Assembly: GCA_034423135.1 (NCBI GenBank)
Contig: DAOUJC010000004.1
Coordinates: forward strand, 1-64,000
Source: JAPPHY01 sp034423135
Lineage (GTDB): Bacteria; Chloroflexota; Dehalococcoidia; Lucifugimonadales; UBA2985
Length of the DNA: 64,000 nucleotides
Direction: 5' to 3'
Shown: positions 50,368-58,856 of the stretch, one piece after another
How positions within the stretch are numbered: position 1 is the first letter of the stretch
Layout of the letters: each line of letters begins with the position of its first letter
The notes under the pieces: generated by a model
Database searches by the model: none
The model's input: the letters and a program-made list of their open reading frames with translations, nothing else
What the model was told of the DNA's origin: nothing
Program-made: the position numbers and the translations under genes

Positions 50368-51261
50368 CTACACGTACCTCGCGCCGCTGTCCGGCAGGAT
50401 GGTCACCACCACGCGCCCAGGGCCAAGCCGGGCTGCTACCCGTAGAGCCGCAGCCACGTTTGCGCCGGACGAGACGCCCACCAGCAGCCCTTCCTCGCTT
50501 GCGAGGCTCGCCGCTACAGCCATTGCCTCCACGTCACTGACGGCGATCACCTCGTCGACCAGCGACAGGTCCAGCAGCGGCGGCAGGAAGTCCGGCCCAA
50601 GGCCGGGAATGCCGTGATCGCCCGGCTCACCGCCGCTCAGCACCGGCGAAGCGGCCGGCTCGACGGCCACCACGAGCGTATCCGGTCGATTCTCTTTCAG
50701 CGCGGCTCCAACGCCCGTGATAGTTCCGCCCGTGCCCACCCCCGCAACGAAGGCGTCCACGCTGCCGCCGGTGTCCCTCAGTATCTCGACCGCCGTGGTC
50801 TCCCGGTGCGCTTTCGGGTTGGCCGGGTTGGTGAACTGGTTGATCCAGACGTGCGACGAGTCCTCCTGCACCAGCCTCTCCACGGCGCGGATGGCCCCGG
50901 CCATGCCGTCCAGCGGCGAGGTGGTCAGAATCTCGGCGCCCATGTGAATCAGCAGGCGCCTCCTCTCCGGCGGGACGCCTTCCGGCATCGCGATGACGAC
51001 CCGGTAGCCCCTTGCCGCGCCGACCATCGCCAGGGCGATGCCGGAGTTACCGCTGGTAGCCTCGACGAGCTTGTGGCCGGGCCGCAGCCTGCCGGACTCC
51101 TCCGCGTCCAGCACCATCGCCAGTGCGATGCGGTCCTTGACGCTTCCGGTGGGGTTCAGGCTCTCCAGCTTGCCGAGCACGGCCGCCGAACCCTCGGCGG
51201 GCAGGCGCTCCAGCGCCACCAGAGGTGTGTTGCCTATGGTCTGCAAGACGCTCTGGCTCAC
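50368..51261 (-). CDS. Cysteine synthase (O-acetylserine sulfhydrylase family)
   Basis: 297 residues. QTIGNTPLVALERLP, the PLP Lys in NPTGSVKDRIALAM, the EATSGNSGIALAMVGAARGY loop, GTGGTITGVGAALKE (phosphate cradle) and VGVSSGANVAAALRV are all present. It makes cysteine from O-acetylserine and sulfide with PLP. CysK versus CysM cannot be settled here. It lies just upstream of selD on the same strand, so cysteine and selenium chemistry are neighbours. Confidence 0.93.
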   Translation of the reverse strand: MSQSVLQTIGNTPLVALERLPAEGSAAVLGKLESLNPTGSVKDRIALAMVLDAEESGRLRPGHKLVEATSGNSGIALAMVGAARGYRVVIAMPEGVPPERRRLLIHMGAEILTTSPLDGMAGAIRAVERLVQEDSSHVWINQFTNPANPKAHRETTAVEILRDTGGSVDAFVAGVGTGGTITGVGAALKENRPDTLVVAVEPAASPVLSGGEPGDHGIPGLGPDFLPPLLDLSLVDEVIAVSDVEAMAVAASLASEEGLLVGVSSGANVAAALRVAARLGPGRVVVTILPDSGARYV

Positions 51262-51505
51262 GGGGCGAATGGCCTCCAGTCTCGGAATGTCTCATTTTGG
51301 CCCCGCCTGTTGAGCTAGTCAAGCGTGCTGCCGCCCAGCGTCGGTCACGTCCAGCTGCCGCCGCCAATTCCGGCTCGAGCGAATTGACAGTAGAAATGAG
51401 CGCGCGAGGAGGCGGGGCAGCCCTCTCCCCGGCCGTGTTGCCCGTGCGGTGAGGGTGTGCTATATTCACCGCGGACTCTCACACGTAAGCGAGACCGCCG
51501 CGCAC

Positions 51506-52321
51506 ATGCACACGGACAGGATCAAGGACAGGTTCGACGGCCTAGCCGCTCGCGGCGAGATGGGGCTAATTCCATACCTGACCGTGGGCTTTCCGACCGT
51601 CGAGGATACGCTATCGCTTGTGCCGGCCCTTGTGGAGGGCGGTGCGGACGTGATCGAGCTCGGCGTGCCGTTCAGCGACCCAATCGCTGACGGCCCCACC
51701 ATTCAGCGCTCCAGCTTTCACGCGCTGACGCAGGGCGTAACGCTCACCACCTGCCTGGAAGTGTGCAGCAGTCTCAGGAATTCCGGCGTCACCGTTCCCT
51801 TCGTGCTGATGGGCTACTGCAACACCATCCTCAGCTACGGGCTGGAGCGGTTTGCCGGTGACGCGGCGGAGGCCGGAGTGGACGGCGGAATCGTGGTGGA
51901 CATGCCGTTCGAAGAGTCCGGCGCCCTGCGCGACGCCTTCGACCGGCGCGGGCTCCACATCATACCTCTGCTGGCCCCTACCAGCACGGACTCCCGTATC
52001 GAGATGAACTGCTCGGGGGCGGGCGGTTTCGTGTACTGCGTGAGCATAACGGGAGTGACAGGCGCGCGAGACGAGCTTCCGCCTGGCATTCCCGACATGG
52101 CCCGTCGGGTGCGGAGCCACACCGATCTTCCGATGGCCTTTGGGTTCGGCGTTTCGCAGCGGCGACACGTTGAGGCGCTGTCGTCGTGCGCGCAGGCGGC
52201 CGTGGTCGGCAGCGCGCTTGTGGACCTGGTGGAGCGCACGCCGAGCGAGCGCAGGTCGGAGGAGGCGATGGAGTTCGTGGCGGGGCTGAAGGGCGCAGTG
52301 ACCACACAGAGGAGGGGATGA
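51506..52321 (+). CDS. trpA: Tryptophan synthase alpha chain
   Basis: 271 residues from ATG 51506. YLTVGFPTVEDTLSL, ELGVPFSDPIADGPTIQRSSFHAL (catalytic Glu and Asp60-type Asp), GGIVVDMPFEES, PLLAPTST and YCVSITGVTGARDELP are typical. It splits indole-3-glycerol phosphate. trpB is not in the window, so the partner is elsewhere. The stop overlaps the aroH start by 4 bases. This aromatic set (trpA-aroH, then DAHP synthase) is grouped. Confidence 0.94.
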   Translation: MHTDRIKDRFDGLAARGEMGLIPYLTVGFPTVEDTLSLVPALVEGGADVIELGVPFSDPIADGPTIQRSSFHALTQGVTLTTCLEVCSSLRNSGVTVPFVLMGYCNTILSYGLERFAGDAAEAGVDGGIVVDMPFEESGALRDAFDRRGLHIIPLLAPTSTDSRIEMNCSGAGGFVYCVSITGVTGARDELPPGIPDMARRVRSHTDLPMAFGFGVSQRRHVEALSSCAQAAVVGSALVDLVERTPSERRSEEAMEFVAGLKGAVTTQRRG

Positions 52322-52704
52322 CAATGGCGATGGTTCGCGGCCTGCGGGGAGCGACTACCGCAGCGGACAACACCCGCGAGGCGGTGCTGGAGGCCACGCG
52401 CGAGCTGCTGGAGCAGCTGGTGGAGGCCAACGATCTCCGCACAGAGGACGTGGCCGGCACCTTCTTCACCACGTCGCCGGACCTCAACGCCGAGTTCCCG
52501 GCCGTGGCCGCCAGGCAGTTGGGATGGGAGTACGTGCCGCTCATCTGCGGCCACGAGATGAGCGTGCCAACCGGCCTTCCGCTCTGCATCCGGGTAATGC
52601 TCCTGGTGAACACGGACAAGACTCAGCAGGATATGAGACACCTCTATCTCAGGGATGCCGAGAACCTGCGGTCCAGAATGTATGCACCGGAGAACGCGGA
52701 ATGA
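52318..52704 (+). CDS. aroH: Chorismate mutase, AroH type
   Basis: 128 residues. MVRGLRGATTAADNTREAVLEATRELLEQLVEAN, TFFTTSPDLNAEFPAVAARQLGW and the active-site region LPLCIRVMLLVNTDKTQ (conserved Arg) match the AroH trimeric class. It converts chorismate to prephenate, toward Phe and Tyr. It overlaps trpA and the next small gene by 4 bases each. Confidence 0.94.
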   Translation: MTMAMVRGLRGATTAADNTREAVLEATRELLEQLVEANDLRTEDVAGTFFTTSPDLNAEFPAVAARQLGWEYVPLICGHEMSVPTGLPLCIRVMLLVNTDKTQQDMRHLYLRDAENLRSRMYAPENAE

Positions 52705-52877
52705 CGACGAACGACAGGCTCAAGGTGTTCCTGATTGGAGTGCCGGGCGGCGCGCTGCTGATAGCGGGCCTGCTCAGCATCAACTCGGACAGCAGCCTGC
52801 CGCGGCTGTTCATATCGGTCGGTGTCGCGCTCATAGTCGTGGCGCAGATTGTGCGCTGGAGGGCGACGCGACGCTGA
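52701..52877 (+). CDS. Small two-TM membrane protein
   Basis: 58 residues from ATG 52701, overlapping the aroH stop by 4 bases. Two hydrophobic segments (VFLIGVPGGALLIAGLLSI and LFISVGVALIVVAQIV) and a basic end (RWRATRR) suggest a helical hairpin in the membrane. No family recognised. Tight coupling to aroH supports that it is real. Confidence 0.6.
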   Translation: MTTNDRLKVFLIGVPGGALLIAGLLSINSDSSLPRLFISVGVALIVVAQIVRWRATRR

Positions 52878-53018
52878 CGGCCCTCCGCAAATCGCCTCGC
52901 CGCGTCGAAATCGCGCAGGCACTAGACAGGCCACGCTCCGAGTGGTAGAGTATCCCCCTGTTGGACTGCGGCGCAAATCGCCCACTGCGGGCGAAAATCC
53001 ATCGTATACAGGTGTTCC

Positions 53019-54092
53019 ATGACACAGCTTCACAATGTTAACGTCCAAAGCATCCAGCCCCTGGTTTCCCCAAGGGAGTTCCTGGAGCAGTATCCGATCA
53101 CACCTCACCTCGCCGACCTGGTCATGGACGGCCGGGAGCAGGTGGCCCGCATCATCCGCGGCGACGACGACAGGATGCTCATGGTTGTGGGGCCGTGCTC
53201 CATTCATGACTTGGAAGCAGGCTACGCCTACGCACAGCGACTGAAGGAGCTTGCGACAGAGCTACAGGACCGGCTGCTGGTGGTCATGCGCGTATACTTC
53301 GAGAAGCCGCGCACCACGGTAGGATGGAAGGGTCTGGTCTACGACCCGAACCTGAACGGCAGCCTCGACATTGAGCGGGGACTGGGCATGGCCCGCGAGT
53401 TTCTGCTGCAGGTGGGCGACCTTGGTCTACTTGCCGGCATCGAGTTCGTCGACCCCATTACGCCACAGTACCTGGCGGACCTCTACTCATGGACGGCCAT
53501 TGGCGCGAGGACGGCGGAAAGCCAGACGCACCGGCAGATGAGCAGCGGTCTGAGCATGCCGGTGGGCTTCAAGAACGGCACCGGCGGCAGCGTTCAGCTG
53601 GCCGTTGATGGCGTGGTGGCTGCGCAGGCCCCGCAGGGTTTTCTCGGCGTTGACTCCGACGGCAGGGCGTCGGCAGTGGTCACCAAGGGCAACCCCAACT
53701 GCCACATCGTGCTTAGGGGCGGCAGCCGCGGCCCCAACTTCGACGCGGAGTCCGTGGCCGATGCAATCGAAAGGCTGGAGAAGTCGCGCGTGTGCCCGCG
53801 GGTGGTCATCGACTGCTCGCACGCGAACTGCGGCAAGGACTACACCAAGCAGCGCATCGCCTTCAACGACGTGATGGAGCAGCGGGTGTCCGGCAACATG
53901 AACATCGTGGGCATGATGCTGGAGAGCCACCTGTTCGAGGGCAACCAGCCGCTTGACGAGAAGAACCCCGGCAACCTCCGCTACGGCGTATCCATCACCG
54001 ACCCGTGCGTAGGCTGGGAGGAGACGGTGGAGCTGCTTACGGCGGCCCACAGCGCACTTAGCTCCGCGAAGAAGGCTGCGGCTCCGGCGTAG
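53019..54092 (+). CDS. 3-deoxy-7-phosphoheptulonate synthase, class I
   Basis: 357 residues. VVGPCSIHDLEAGYAYAQRL, MRVYFEKPRTTVGWKGLVYDPNLNGS, the ARTAESQTHRQMSSGLSMPVGFKNGT block and IDCSHANCGKDY are the AroF/G/H signatures. It starts the shikimate pathway from PEP and erythrose-4-phosphate, feeding chorismate to MqnA, AroH and TrpA products here. It is the E. coli-like type, expected to be feedback-inhibited by an aromatic amino acid, but which one cannot be told. Confidence 0.95.
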   Translation: MTQLHNVNVQSIQPLVSPREFLEQYPITPHLADLVMDGREQVARIIRGDDDRMLMVVGPCSIHDLEAGYAYAQRLKELATELQDRLLVVMRVYFEKPRTTVGWKGLVYDPNLNGSLDIERGLGMAREFLLQVGDLGLLAGIEFVDPITPQYLADLYSWTAIGARTAESQTHRQMSSGLSMPVGFKNGTGGSVQLAVDGVVAAQAPQGFLGVDSDGRASAVVTKGNPNCHIVLRGGSRGPNFDAESVADAIERLEKSRVCPRVVIDCSHANCGKDYTKQRIAFNDVMEQRVSGNMNIVGMMLESHLFEGNQPLDEKNPGNLRYGVSITDPCVGWEETVELLTAAHSALSSAKKAAAPA

Positions 54093-54183
54093 GGGCGCGA
54101 CGGCCGAATCGTTTCACCTTAAGACCAGTAAGCCAATCTCGTAGGTGGAACTGAACGAGCGGTGAGCGGATGAGATTCTGGCT

Positions 54184-54720
54184 ATGGATGACGAACTTGC
54201 CGCGTTCTTGGGCTCGTTGACTCCTTTCGCGGAGCAAACGGTCGCCTGGCCGGCGTCCACCATGCGCCTAGCGTGTTACCTAACCGACAAGATGCCTCCC
54301 CGCAGATACGTGACTTCCGCGCGGGCGGTGGTATTCGATGGGGAAAATGTGCTGGTGGTGCAGGACCCCAACAATACGCACATCATGCCAGGTGGCAGAC
54401 TGGAACCCAATGAGACGCCTGAAGATGCGCTGCAACGAGAGGTACTTGAAGAGACTGGTTGGAGCCTGGCGCGCTTCCGTCCCATCGGGATATTGCACTT
54501 TACCCAAATTGACCCTGTGCCGGAGAGCTGGAGCTACCCGTACCCCGAATTTCTTCAGATCGTTTACGCAGCCAGTGCAGATTTATATCACCCGGAACTA
54601 AAGGAAGTGGGTGGATATGAGCTCAGCTCCGAGTTCCTATCGGCCGCAGATGCGAGATGCCTGTCTCTCGACATGGGTCAGCAGGTGTTTCTGAATACTG
54701 CTCTGGGACAATCTCCATGA
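54184..54720 (+). CDS. Nudix hydrolase
   Basis: 178 residues. The Nudix box GGRLEPNETPEDALQREVLEETGW is complete. The start is VTSARAVVFDGENVLVVQDPNNTHIMPGG. No zinc ribbon. It hydrolyses a nucleoside diphosphate derivative. No partner gene and the substrate is unknown. This begins an accessory stretch of less G+C-rich genes. Confidence 0.85.
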   Translation: MDDELAAFLGSLTPFAEQTVAWPASTMRLACYLTDKMPPRRYVTSARAVVFDGENVLVVQDPNNTHIMPGGRLEPNETPEDALQREVLEETGWSLARFRPIGILHFTQIDPVPESWSYPYPEFLQIVYAASADLYHPELKEVGGYELSSEFLSAADARCLSLDMGQQVFLNTALGQSP

Positions 54721-54869
54721 GGGTTGTAGGGGAGGTCGTGGCCACTCTCAGGAGAAATGTAGGTTGTCCACGATAGTGGGACTGTGAGAGCCGAGGGATC
54801 AGGGTCGATTGGGGATTTCGCGTGCTCCCTTTCAGGCGGGCTAGTGGTAGGGTCTCCCTTCCTCAGGTT

Positions 54870-55829
54870 TCATACCTCGTCGTATGCGCGTTGTATCGCG
54901 TCTGCCACGAACTCGTAATAGTCGTTTTTTGCTCTATCGTCGGTAGCTGTGATGTCGCCCATTTCGCGAGACGCGGGTATCCAGAGGGCAGGATTGGGTA
55001 GGGGCCTGGCTGCCGCGACGATTTCCCAAAATCCGAGGTTCTTGAGGGCTTTGCCGGAAACCTCTTCGTAGCGCCTAAGGAATATGTCTGCGGCAGGCTT
55101 GATTCCTCTGAGATACATATTCATTCTGAAGTAGGCGACATCAATCGCGGGGTCTCCGTAAGAGGCAAAGTCCCAGTCTACCACGGCGGATACGTGATCC
55201 CCGTACCACAGTACGTTGCCCTGCCAATAGTCCATGTGGAGTAGCACAGCAGGGGTGGGTTTGAGATGCGACTGAAGGTCGCCCACGGTGCCATAGATTT
55301 CATTCGATAAGGGATGGCCTAGCCTTTCTCTCGCTGCATACTCCCGCAGAATGAACAGGGCTTCCTCTTGGCCTTCGTATAACAGCCCTCGGTCCTCATC
55401 TGGAGGGCGAACACTATGAATTAGTAGCAAGAGGTCAGCCAACTCTTGTGCCCAAGCCAAAGTGTCCTCAGGACTTGCGATTTGTCGGCCCTCGACAAAA
55501 CTCGTGATCAATCCAGGAGTGCCGAGAAGTTCGCCAGTTTCGTCCTTGAGTATGGGTTGTGGGACTGGTACACCTAACATCTTGGACATTTCAAGGGCGC
55601 GAAAACTGGCTTGCGCGCACTTGGGGGCAAACTCAGGCTCGTCGACGAAATTCTTAATGACAAGCTTGAATGCTCGTCCAGTGCGCTCTTTGCATTCAAC
55701 GACAATTACGTCGTTCGTGAATGCCCCGAAAGCCGATTCTGCCGACAGAAGGCGGCTGCCTGGAACGGCTTCATGCACGACAGCCTGCAAGTGATCGGTA
55801 TTAGCGATTAGCAATGCTGATCTCAGCAC
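54870..55829 (-). CDS. Aminoglycoside phosphotransferase-family kinase
   Basis: 319 residues. The catalytic loop HMDYWQGNVLWYGD and the metal-binding VVDWDFASYGDPAIDVAYF (DxD-like Asp) are present, with the N-lobe Lys region VVECKERTGRAFKLVIKNF. This APH/choline-kinase-like fold phosphorylates small hydroxyl compounds. The genuine drug target is not implied. An unusually late start is possible among several upstream codons. Confidence 0.85.
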   Translation of the reverse strand: MLRSALLIANTDHLQAVVHEAVPGSRLLSAESAFGAFTNDVIVVECKERTGRAFKLVIKNFVDEPEFAPKCAQASFRALEMSKMLGVPVPQPILKDETGELLGTPGLITSFVEGRQIASPEDTLAWAQELADLLLLIHSVRPPDEDRGLLYEGQEEALFILREYAARERLGHPLSNEIYGTVGDLQSHLKPTPAVLLHMDYWQGNVLWYGDHVSAVVDWDFASYGDPAIDVAYFRMNMYLRGIKPAADIFLRRYEEVSGKALKNLGFWEIVAAARPLPNPALWIPASREMGDITATDDRAKNDYYEFVADAIQRAYDEV

Positions 55830-55915
55830 CCTGAGCCGGGTTGAAGAGAGTGGGCCATTGGGGAAGTGGCCCCCGCGCCACGCCCACGCCGCCGAATTGA
55901 GGCAGCGCCGTCCGC

Positions 55916-56245
55916 CTATCCCGCGCCGGCGGCCCCGTCCGTGGTGGTCTCAGGTGCGCGGCGTCGCCGTCGCCAACTCCAGCCCAGCATGACCAGGAGC
56001 TCGCCCACCGCCGCGTCGGTCACGTCGTCCTTGAGCGGCACGTCCGGGTGAATGCGGTACTGGTTGCGCCGGCCGACCTTGGTCTTGGTCACGTAGCCCG
56101 CGTCCTCCAGATCCTTGATGATCTTGTGGGCCGCCCTCTCCGTGATTCCGGCCGTGTCGCCTATCTCCCTGGCCGTTGTGCGGGGACTCTTGGCAATGGC
56201 GGCCAGGGTCAGCCCGTGGTTTGTAATGAAGGTCCACTCAGCCAC
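55916..56245 (-). CDS. Winged-helix transcriptional regulator
   Basis: 109 residues. ITNHGLTLAAIAKSPRTTAREIGDTAGITERAAHKIIKDLEDAGYVTKTKVGRRNQYRIHPDVPL is a MarR/ArsR-like winged helix. The C-terminus is Arg-rich (WSWRRRRRAPETT). It is divergent from the structured leader and promoter at 56270, so it may control the downstream gene as well as itself. Confidence 0.82.
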   Translation of the reverse strand: MAEWTFITNHGLTLAAIAKSPRTTAREIGDTAGITERAAHKIIKDLEDAGYVTKTKVGRRNQYRIHPDVPLKDDVTDAAVGELLVMLGWSWRRRRRAPETTTDGAAGAG

Positions 56246-56269
56246 TGGAGAAACCCCCTCCGCGACCTC

Positions 56270-56297
56270 TTGACAGGCCGTGAAATATGTGCATAAT
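56270..56297 (+). promoter_or_regulatory. Promoter candidate of the structured leader
   Basis: TTGACA (56270-56275), 16 bases, CATAAT (56292-56297). The -35 is exact. The start codon of the next gene is about 190 bases beyond, so a long untranslated leader is implied. Confidence 0.6.
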
Positions 56298-56300
56298 AAT

Positions 56301-56394
56301 ACTGGAAGTGCCGTTCATGTATAGGAGATGCTGCTTAGCTTATCCGGTAACGCCATTCCAGTATGAGCAGTGAAGGTTTCGCCGACATGAACGG
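56301..56394. ncRNA. Leader with interleaved inverted repeats (possible structured RNA)
   Basis: ACTGGAA (56301-56307) pairs with TTCCAGT (56356-56362), and CCGTTCATGT (56311-56320) with ACATGAACGG (56385-56394). The pairs interleave, so they form either alternative hairpins or a pseudoknot. The segment is A+T-richer than its surroundings and follows a promoter. An untranslated regulatory RNA or a pair of protein operators are both possible. Confidence 0.4.
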
Positions 56395-56486
56395 TGTATC
56401 ATGTGCAAACATTCAGCCTTCATCGAGATTCTGGCACAAAGGAGTGACGGTGTCAAGGTAGAAAAGCCCGGCCAGGTAGCCGGATC

Positions 56487-56807
56487 ATGAACAAGGAGCC
56501 CAACTACGGACTGGCGCCCGGAAGCCGTCCGTCATACATCGGAGAGATAGGAGTACAAGAAAGAAGCCCGAAGATGCAGTACCGAGCAGCAGTCAAGTCA
56601 ATCTCCGAACACGTACACACCGAGGCCCTGCTGGCGGCCCTTGACAGGTCGCTGAAGGCAGGCGCCCCGCCTAGCAGGCGCCACATTGTCCTGCCCGCGC
56701 CCTCCGAGTGGCAGGGGTTGGGCGTGGCCGCCGCGGCTCCCAGCGATTTCTGGTTCCGCACCGTCGGCTGCCTCAAGCAGCCGGCTGCGCCTCCCCTCGA
56801 TAGATAG
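56487..56807 (+). CDS. Hypothetical protein
   Basis: 106 residues from ATG 56487; an internal ATG at 56574 is possible. No family recognised. Segment SISEHVHTEALLAALDRSLKAG is helical, followed by RRHIVLPAPSEWQGLGVAAAAPSDFW. No membrane segment. It lies downstream of the structured leader and upstream of a DMT transporter. Confidence 0.45.
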   Translation: MNKEPNYGLAPGSRPSYIGEIGVQERSPKMQYRAAVKSISEHVHTEALLAALDRSLKAGAPPSRRHIVLPAPSEWQGLGVAAAAPSDFWFRTVGCLKQPAAPPLDR

Positions 56808-56884
56808 GCGTCCGCAGTGTCCACGCCGGTAAGTGCGCCCACTGACGGGTGTCATTTAGATTGCGAACGACAGGGAGCATCCTG

Positions 56885-57787
56885 ATGGATTGGGTGCTCC
56901 TGTCGTTCGTATCGGCAACCCTCCTGACCGCGAACAGCCTCCTGCAGCGATACGTTATGCAGCGAGAGCTGAGCGGTGTGCTCGCGTTTGGGTTCTGGGG
57001 CGCAATGGTCCACCTGGCGGTGGCGGCCAGCATCCTGGTACTCGAGCCGCTGCCGGAAGCGTTGCAGCTGCGGCCGGTGCTGGCGATGGCAGCCGTTGGG
57101 CTGTTGACCGTGTTTATCACCATCCTGATCTGCAGCGCGGTGCGACGCGAGGAGGTCACTCGCGCGGTGCCAATCCTGGACTCCTGCCCAATCTTCATAG
57201 CGATCATGGCCGTAGCGTTCCTGGGCGAGGCCATCAGCGCGGTACAGGGGGTCGCAATCTGCATGGTTGTGGCCGGGGCGTTTCTCGCGTCCATGCACCA
57301 GCAGCCCGTCCGCGGCAGATTCAGGGTGGGCCTACCCTTCTTCTTGCTGCTGGCGGCGTCATTCGGCATAGCCGTGCACAGCATCATCTCCAAGTACGTG
57401 CTGGGCTACATGAGCTTCCAGCACGCCTACGCCGTGGCGTACCTGGCCGCAGCGCCCGCTTTCGCGGTCGTGATTCATGCCTCACGCGCCTGGCCGCAGG
57501 TGCGGCAGGCGGCACAGGTACCCCGAACGTTCGCATTGGTGCTGGCGGCCGGCGCGTGCCTGTCGCTTGCGATCTTCAGCGCGCTGTGGGCGTTCCAGCT
57601 TGGCCCGGTTTCGCTGGCCTCCGCGATCATGGCCATTCGCCCGGTCATGGTGCTGGCCTACGCCGGACTGATCGCCTATCTGGCGCCGCGCGTGCTCATG
57701 GAGCGAAACTCCAGGTCTGCGCTGGCGGCGAAGGGGCTGTCCGCGACGTTCGTGACAGCGGGCGTCGGCGCGCTCGCGCTGACGTAG
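56885..57787 (+). CDS. DMT/EamA-family transporter
   Basis: 300 residues from ATG 56885, with GGGAGC upstream. About ten membrane segments in two EamA-like halves (DWVLLSFVSATLLTANSLLQRY... and FFLLLAASFGIAVHSIISKYVL). It should export small metabolites. GTG 56849 is an alternative start adding 12 residues. Substrate unknown. Confidence 0.8.
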   Translation: MDWVLLSFVSATLLTANSLLQRYVMQRELSGVLAFGFWGAMVHLAVAASILVLEPLPEALQLRPVLAMAAVGLLTVFITILICSAVRREEVTRAVPILDSCPIFIAIMAVAFLGEAISAVQGVAICMVVAGAFLASMHQQPVRGRFRVGLPFFLLLAASFGIAVHSIISKYVLGYMSFQHAYAVAYLAAAPAFAVVIHASRAWPQVRQAAQVPRTFALVLAAGACLSLAIFSALWAFQLGPVSLASAIMAIRPVMVLAYAGLIAYLAPRVLMERNSRSALAAKGLSATFVTAGVGALALT

Positions 57788-57898
57788 GTGGGCAGCCTGA
57801 GGTGCGCCATCGCTCAGCTTGACGCTCACATGTGCCTATGCTAGTATCCCTGTGCTCATTCGGCCATTCGTGAACGGCCGCACCCGTCCAAGGATCTG

Positions 57899-58843
57899 AT
57901 GCAACTCCTCCGCGAACTGCCCGCAAGCCCGCCCCGCGAAAGCGCCCTGCTGACCATCGGCGTGTTCGACGGTGTGCACATGGGCCATCGCTACCTGCTG
58001 GAGCAGCTCCGCGAGGCTGCCGCCCGAGAAGGCGCAGCCAGTGTCGTGCTCACCTTTACCAATCACCCACGGACGGTTATCCGTCCGGGCGACTGTGTGC
58101 CTTACATCACCACCGTGAAGGACCGGCTGGAGCTGCTGAGGAACGAGGGCGTAGACATGGTGATCCCGCTCACCTTCGACGAGGAGCTATCCCGCCTGCA
58201 GGCACACGAGTTCGTGAACCTGCTGCGGGAGCGGCTGAACATGAGCGGCCTTGTGATGGGGAGCGGATTCGCGATGGGCCACAAGCGTGGAGGCACGCCG
58301 GAGACGCTCGCGCAGATGGGCCGCGAAAAGGGCTTTTCCGTCACCGTGGTTGAGCCGGTGGCCGCTCAGGGCGAGGAGGTAAGCAGCACGGTCATTCGCG
58401 ACGCAATCGCACGCGGAGACATGAGCAAGGCCTGCCGGCTGCTTGGCAGGCACTTCCTTCTGCGGGGCGAGGTGGTCAAGGGGCAGGGCCGCGGCAGAGA
58501 GCTGGGCTTTCCAACCGCGAACATTGGCACGCCGGAAGGCCGGGTTGTGCCCGGCGACGGCATCTACGCTGCAAGGGCGCTGGTTGGAGGCAGCGCGCTG
58601 CCGGCGGCGGTGAGCATCGGCGTGAGGCCGACGTTCGACGACGGCGAGCGCGTGGTCGAGGTGCACATACTCGACTTCGGCGGTGACCTGTACGGCTCGG
58701 AGCTTGCGGTGGAGTTCGTCGAGCGCCTGCGTGACGAGCTCCGCTTCGACTCGGTGGAAGAGCTTGTTGCGCAGATGAGAGAGGACGTGGAGCAGTCCAG
58801 GCAGGTGCTGGGACGGCTACCGTCCGCATCGGATGTACGTTGA
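57899..58843 (+). CDS. ribF: Bifunctional riboflavin kinase/FAD synthetase
   Basis: 314 residues. FAD synthetase domain: LTIGVFDGVHMGHRYLLEQL, LTFTNHPRTVI, and the SSTVIRDAIARGDMSKACRLLGR segment. Riboflavin kinase domain: GRELGFPTANIGTPEGRVVPGDGIYAAR. It makes FMN and FAD. It is followed 13 bases later by tyrS. Flavins are needed by several oxidoreductases in the window. Confidence 0.95.
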   Translation: MQLLRELPASPPRESALLTIGVFDGVHMGHRYLLEQLREAAAREGAASVVLTFTNHPRTVIRPGDCVPYITTVKDRLELLRNEGVDMVIPLTFDEELSRLQAHEFVNLLRERLNMSGLVMGSGFAMGHKRGGTPETLAQMGREKGFSVTVVEPVAAQGEEVSSTVIRDAIARGDMSKACRLLGRHFLLRGEVVKGQGRGRELGFPTANIGTPEGRVVPGDGIYAARALVGGSALPAAVSIGVRPTFDDGERVVEVHILDFGGDLYGSELAVEFVERLRDELRFDSVEELVAQMREDVEQSRQVLGRLPSASDVR

Positions 58844-58856
58844 GGCGGTGCAAACC

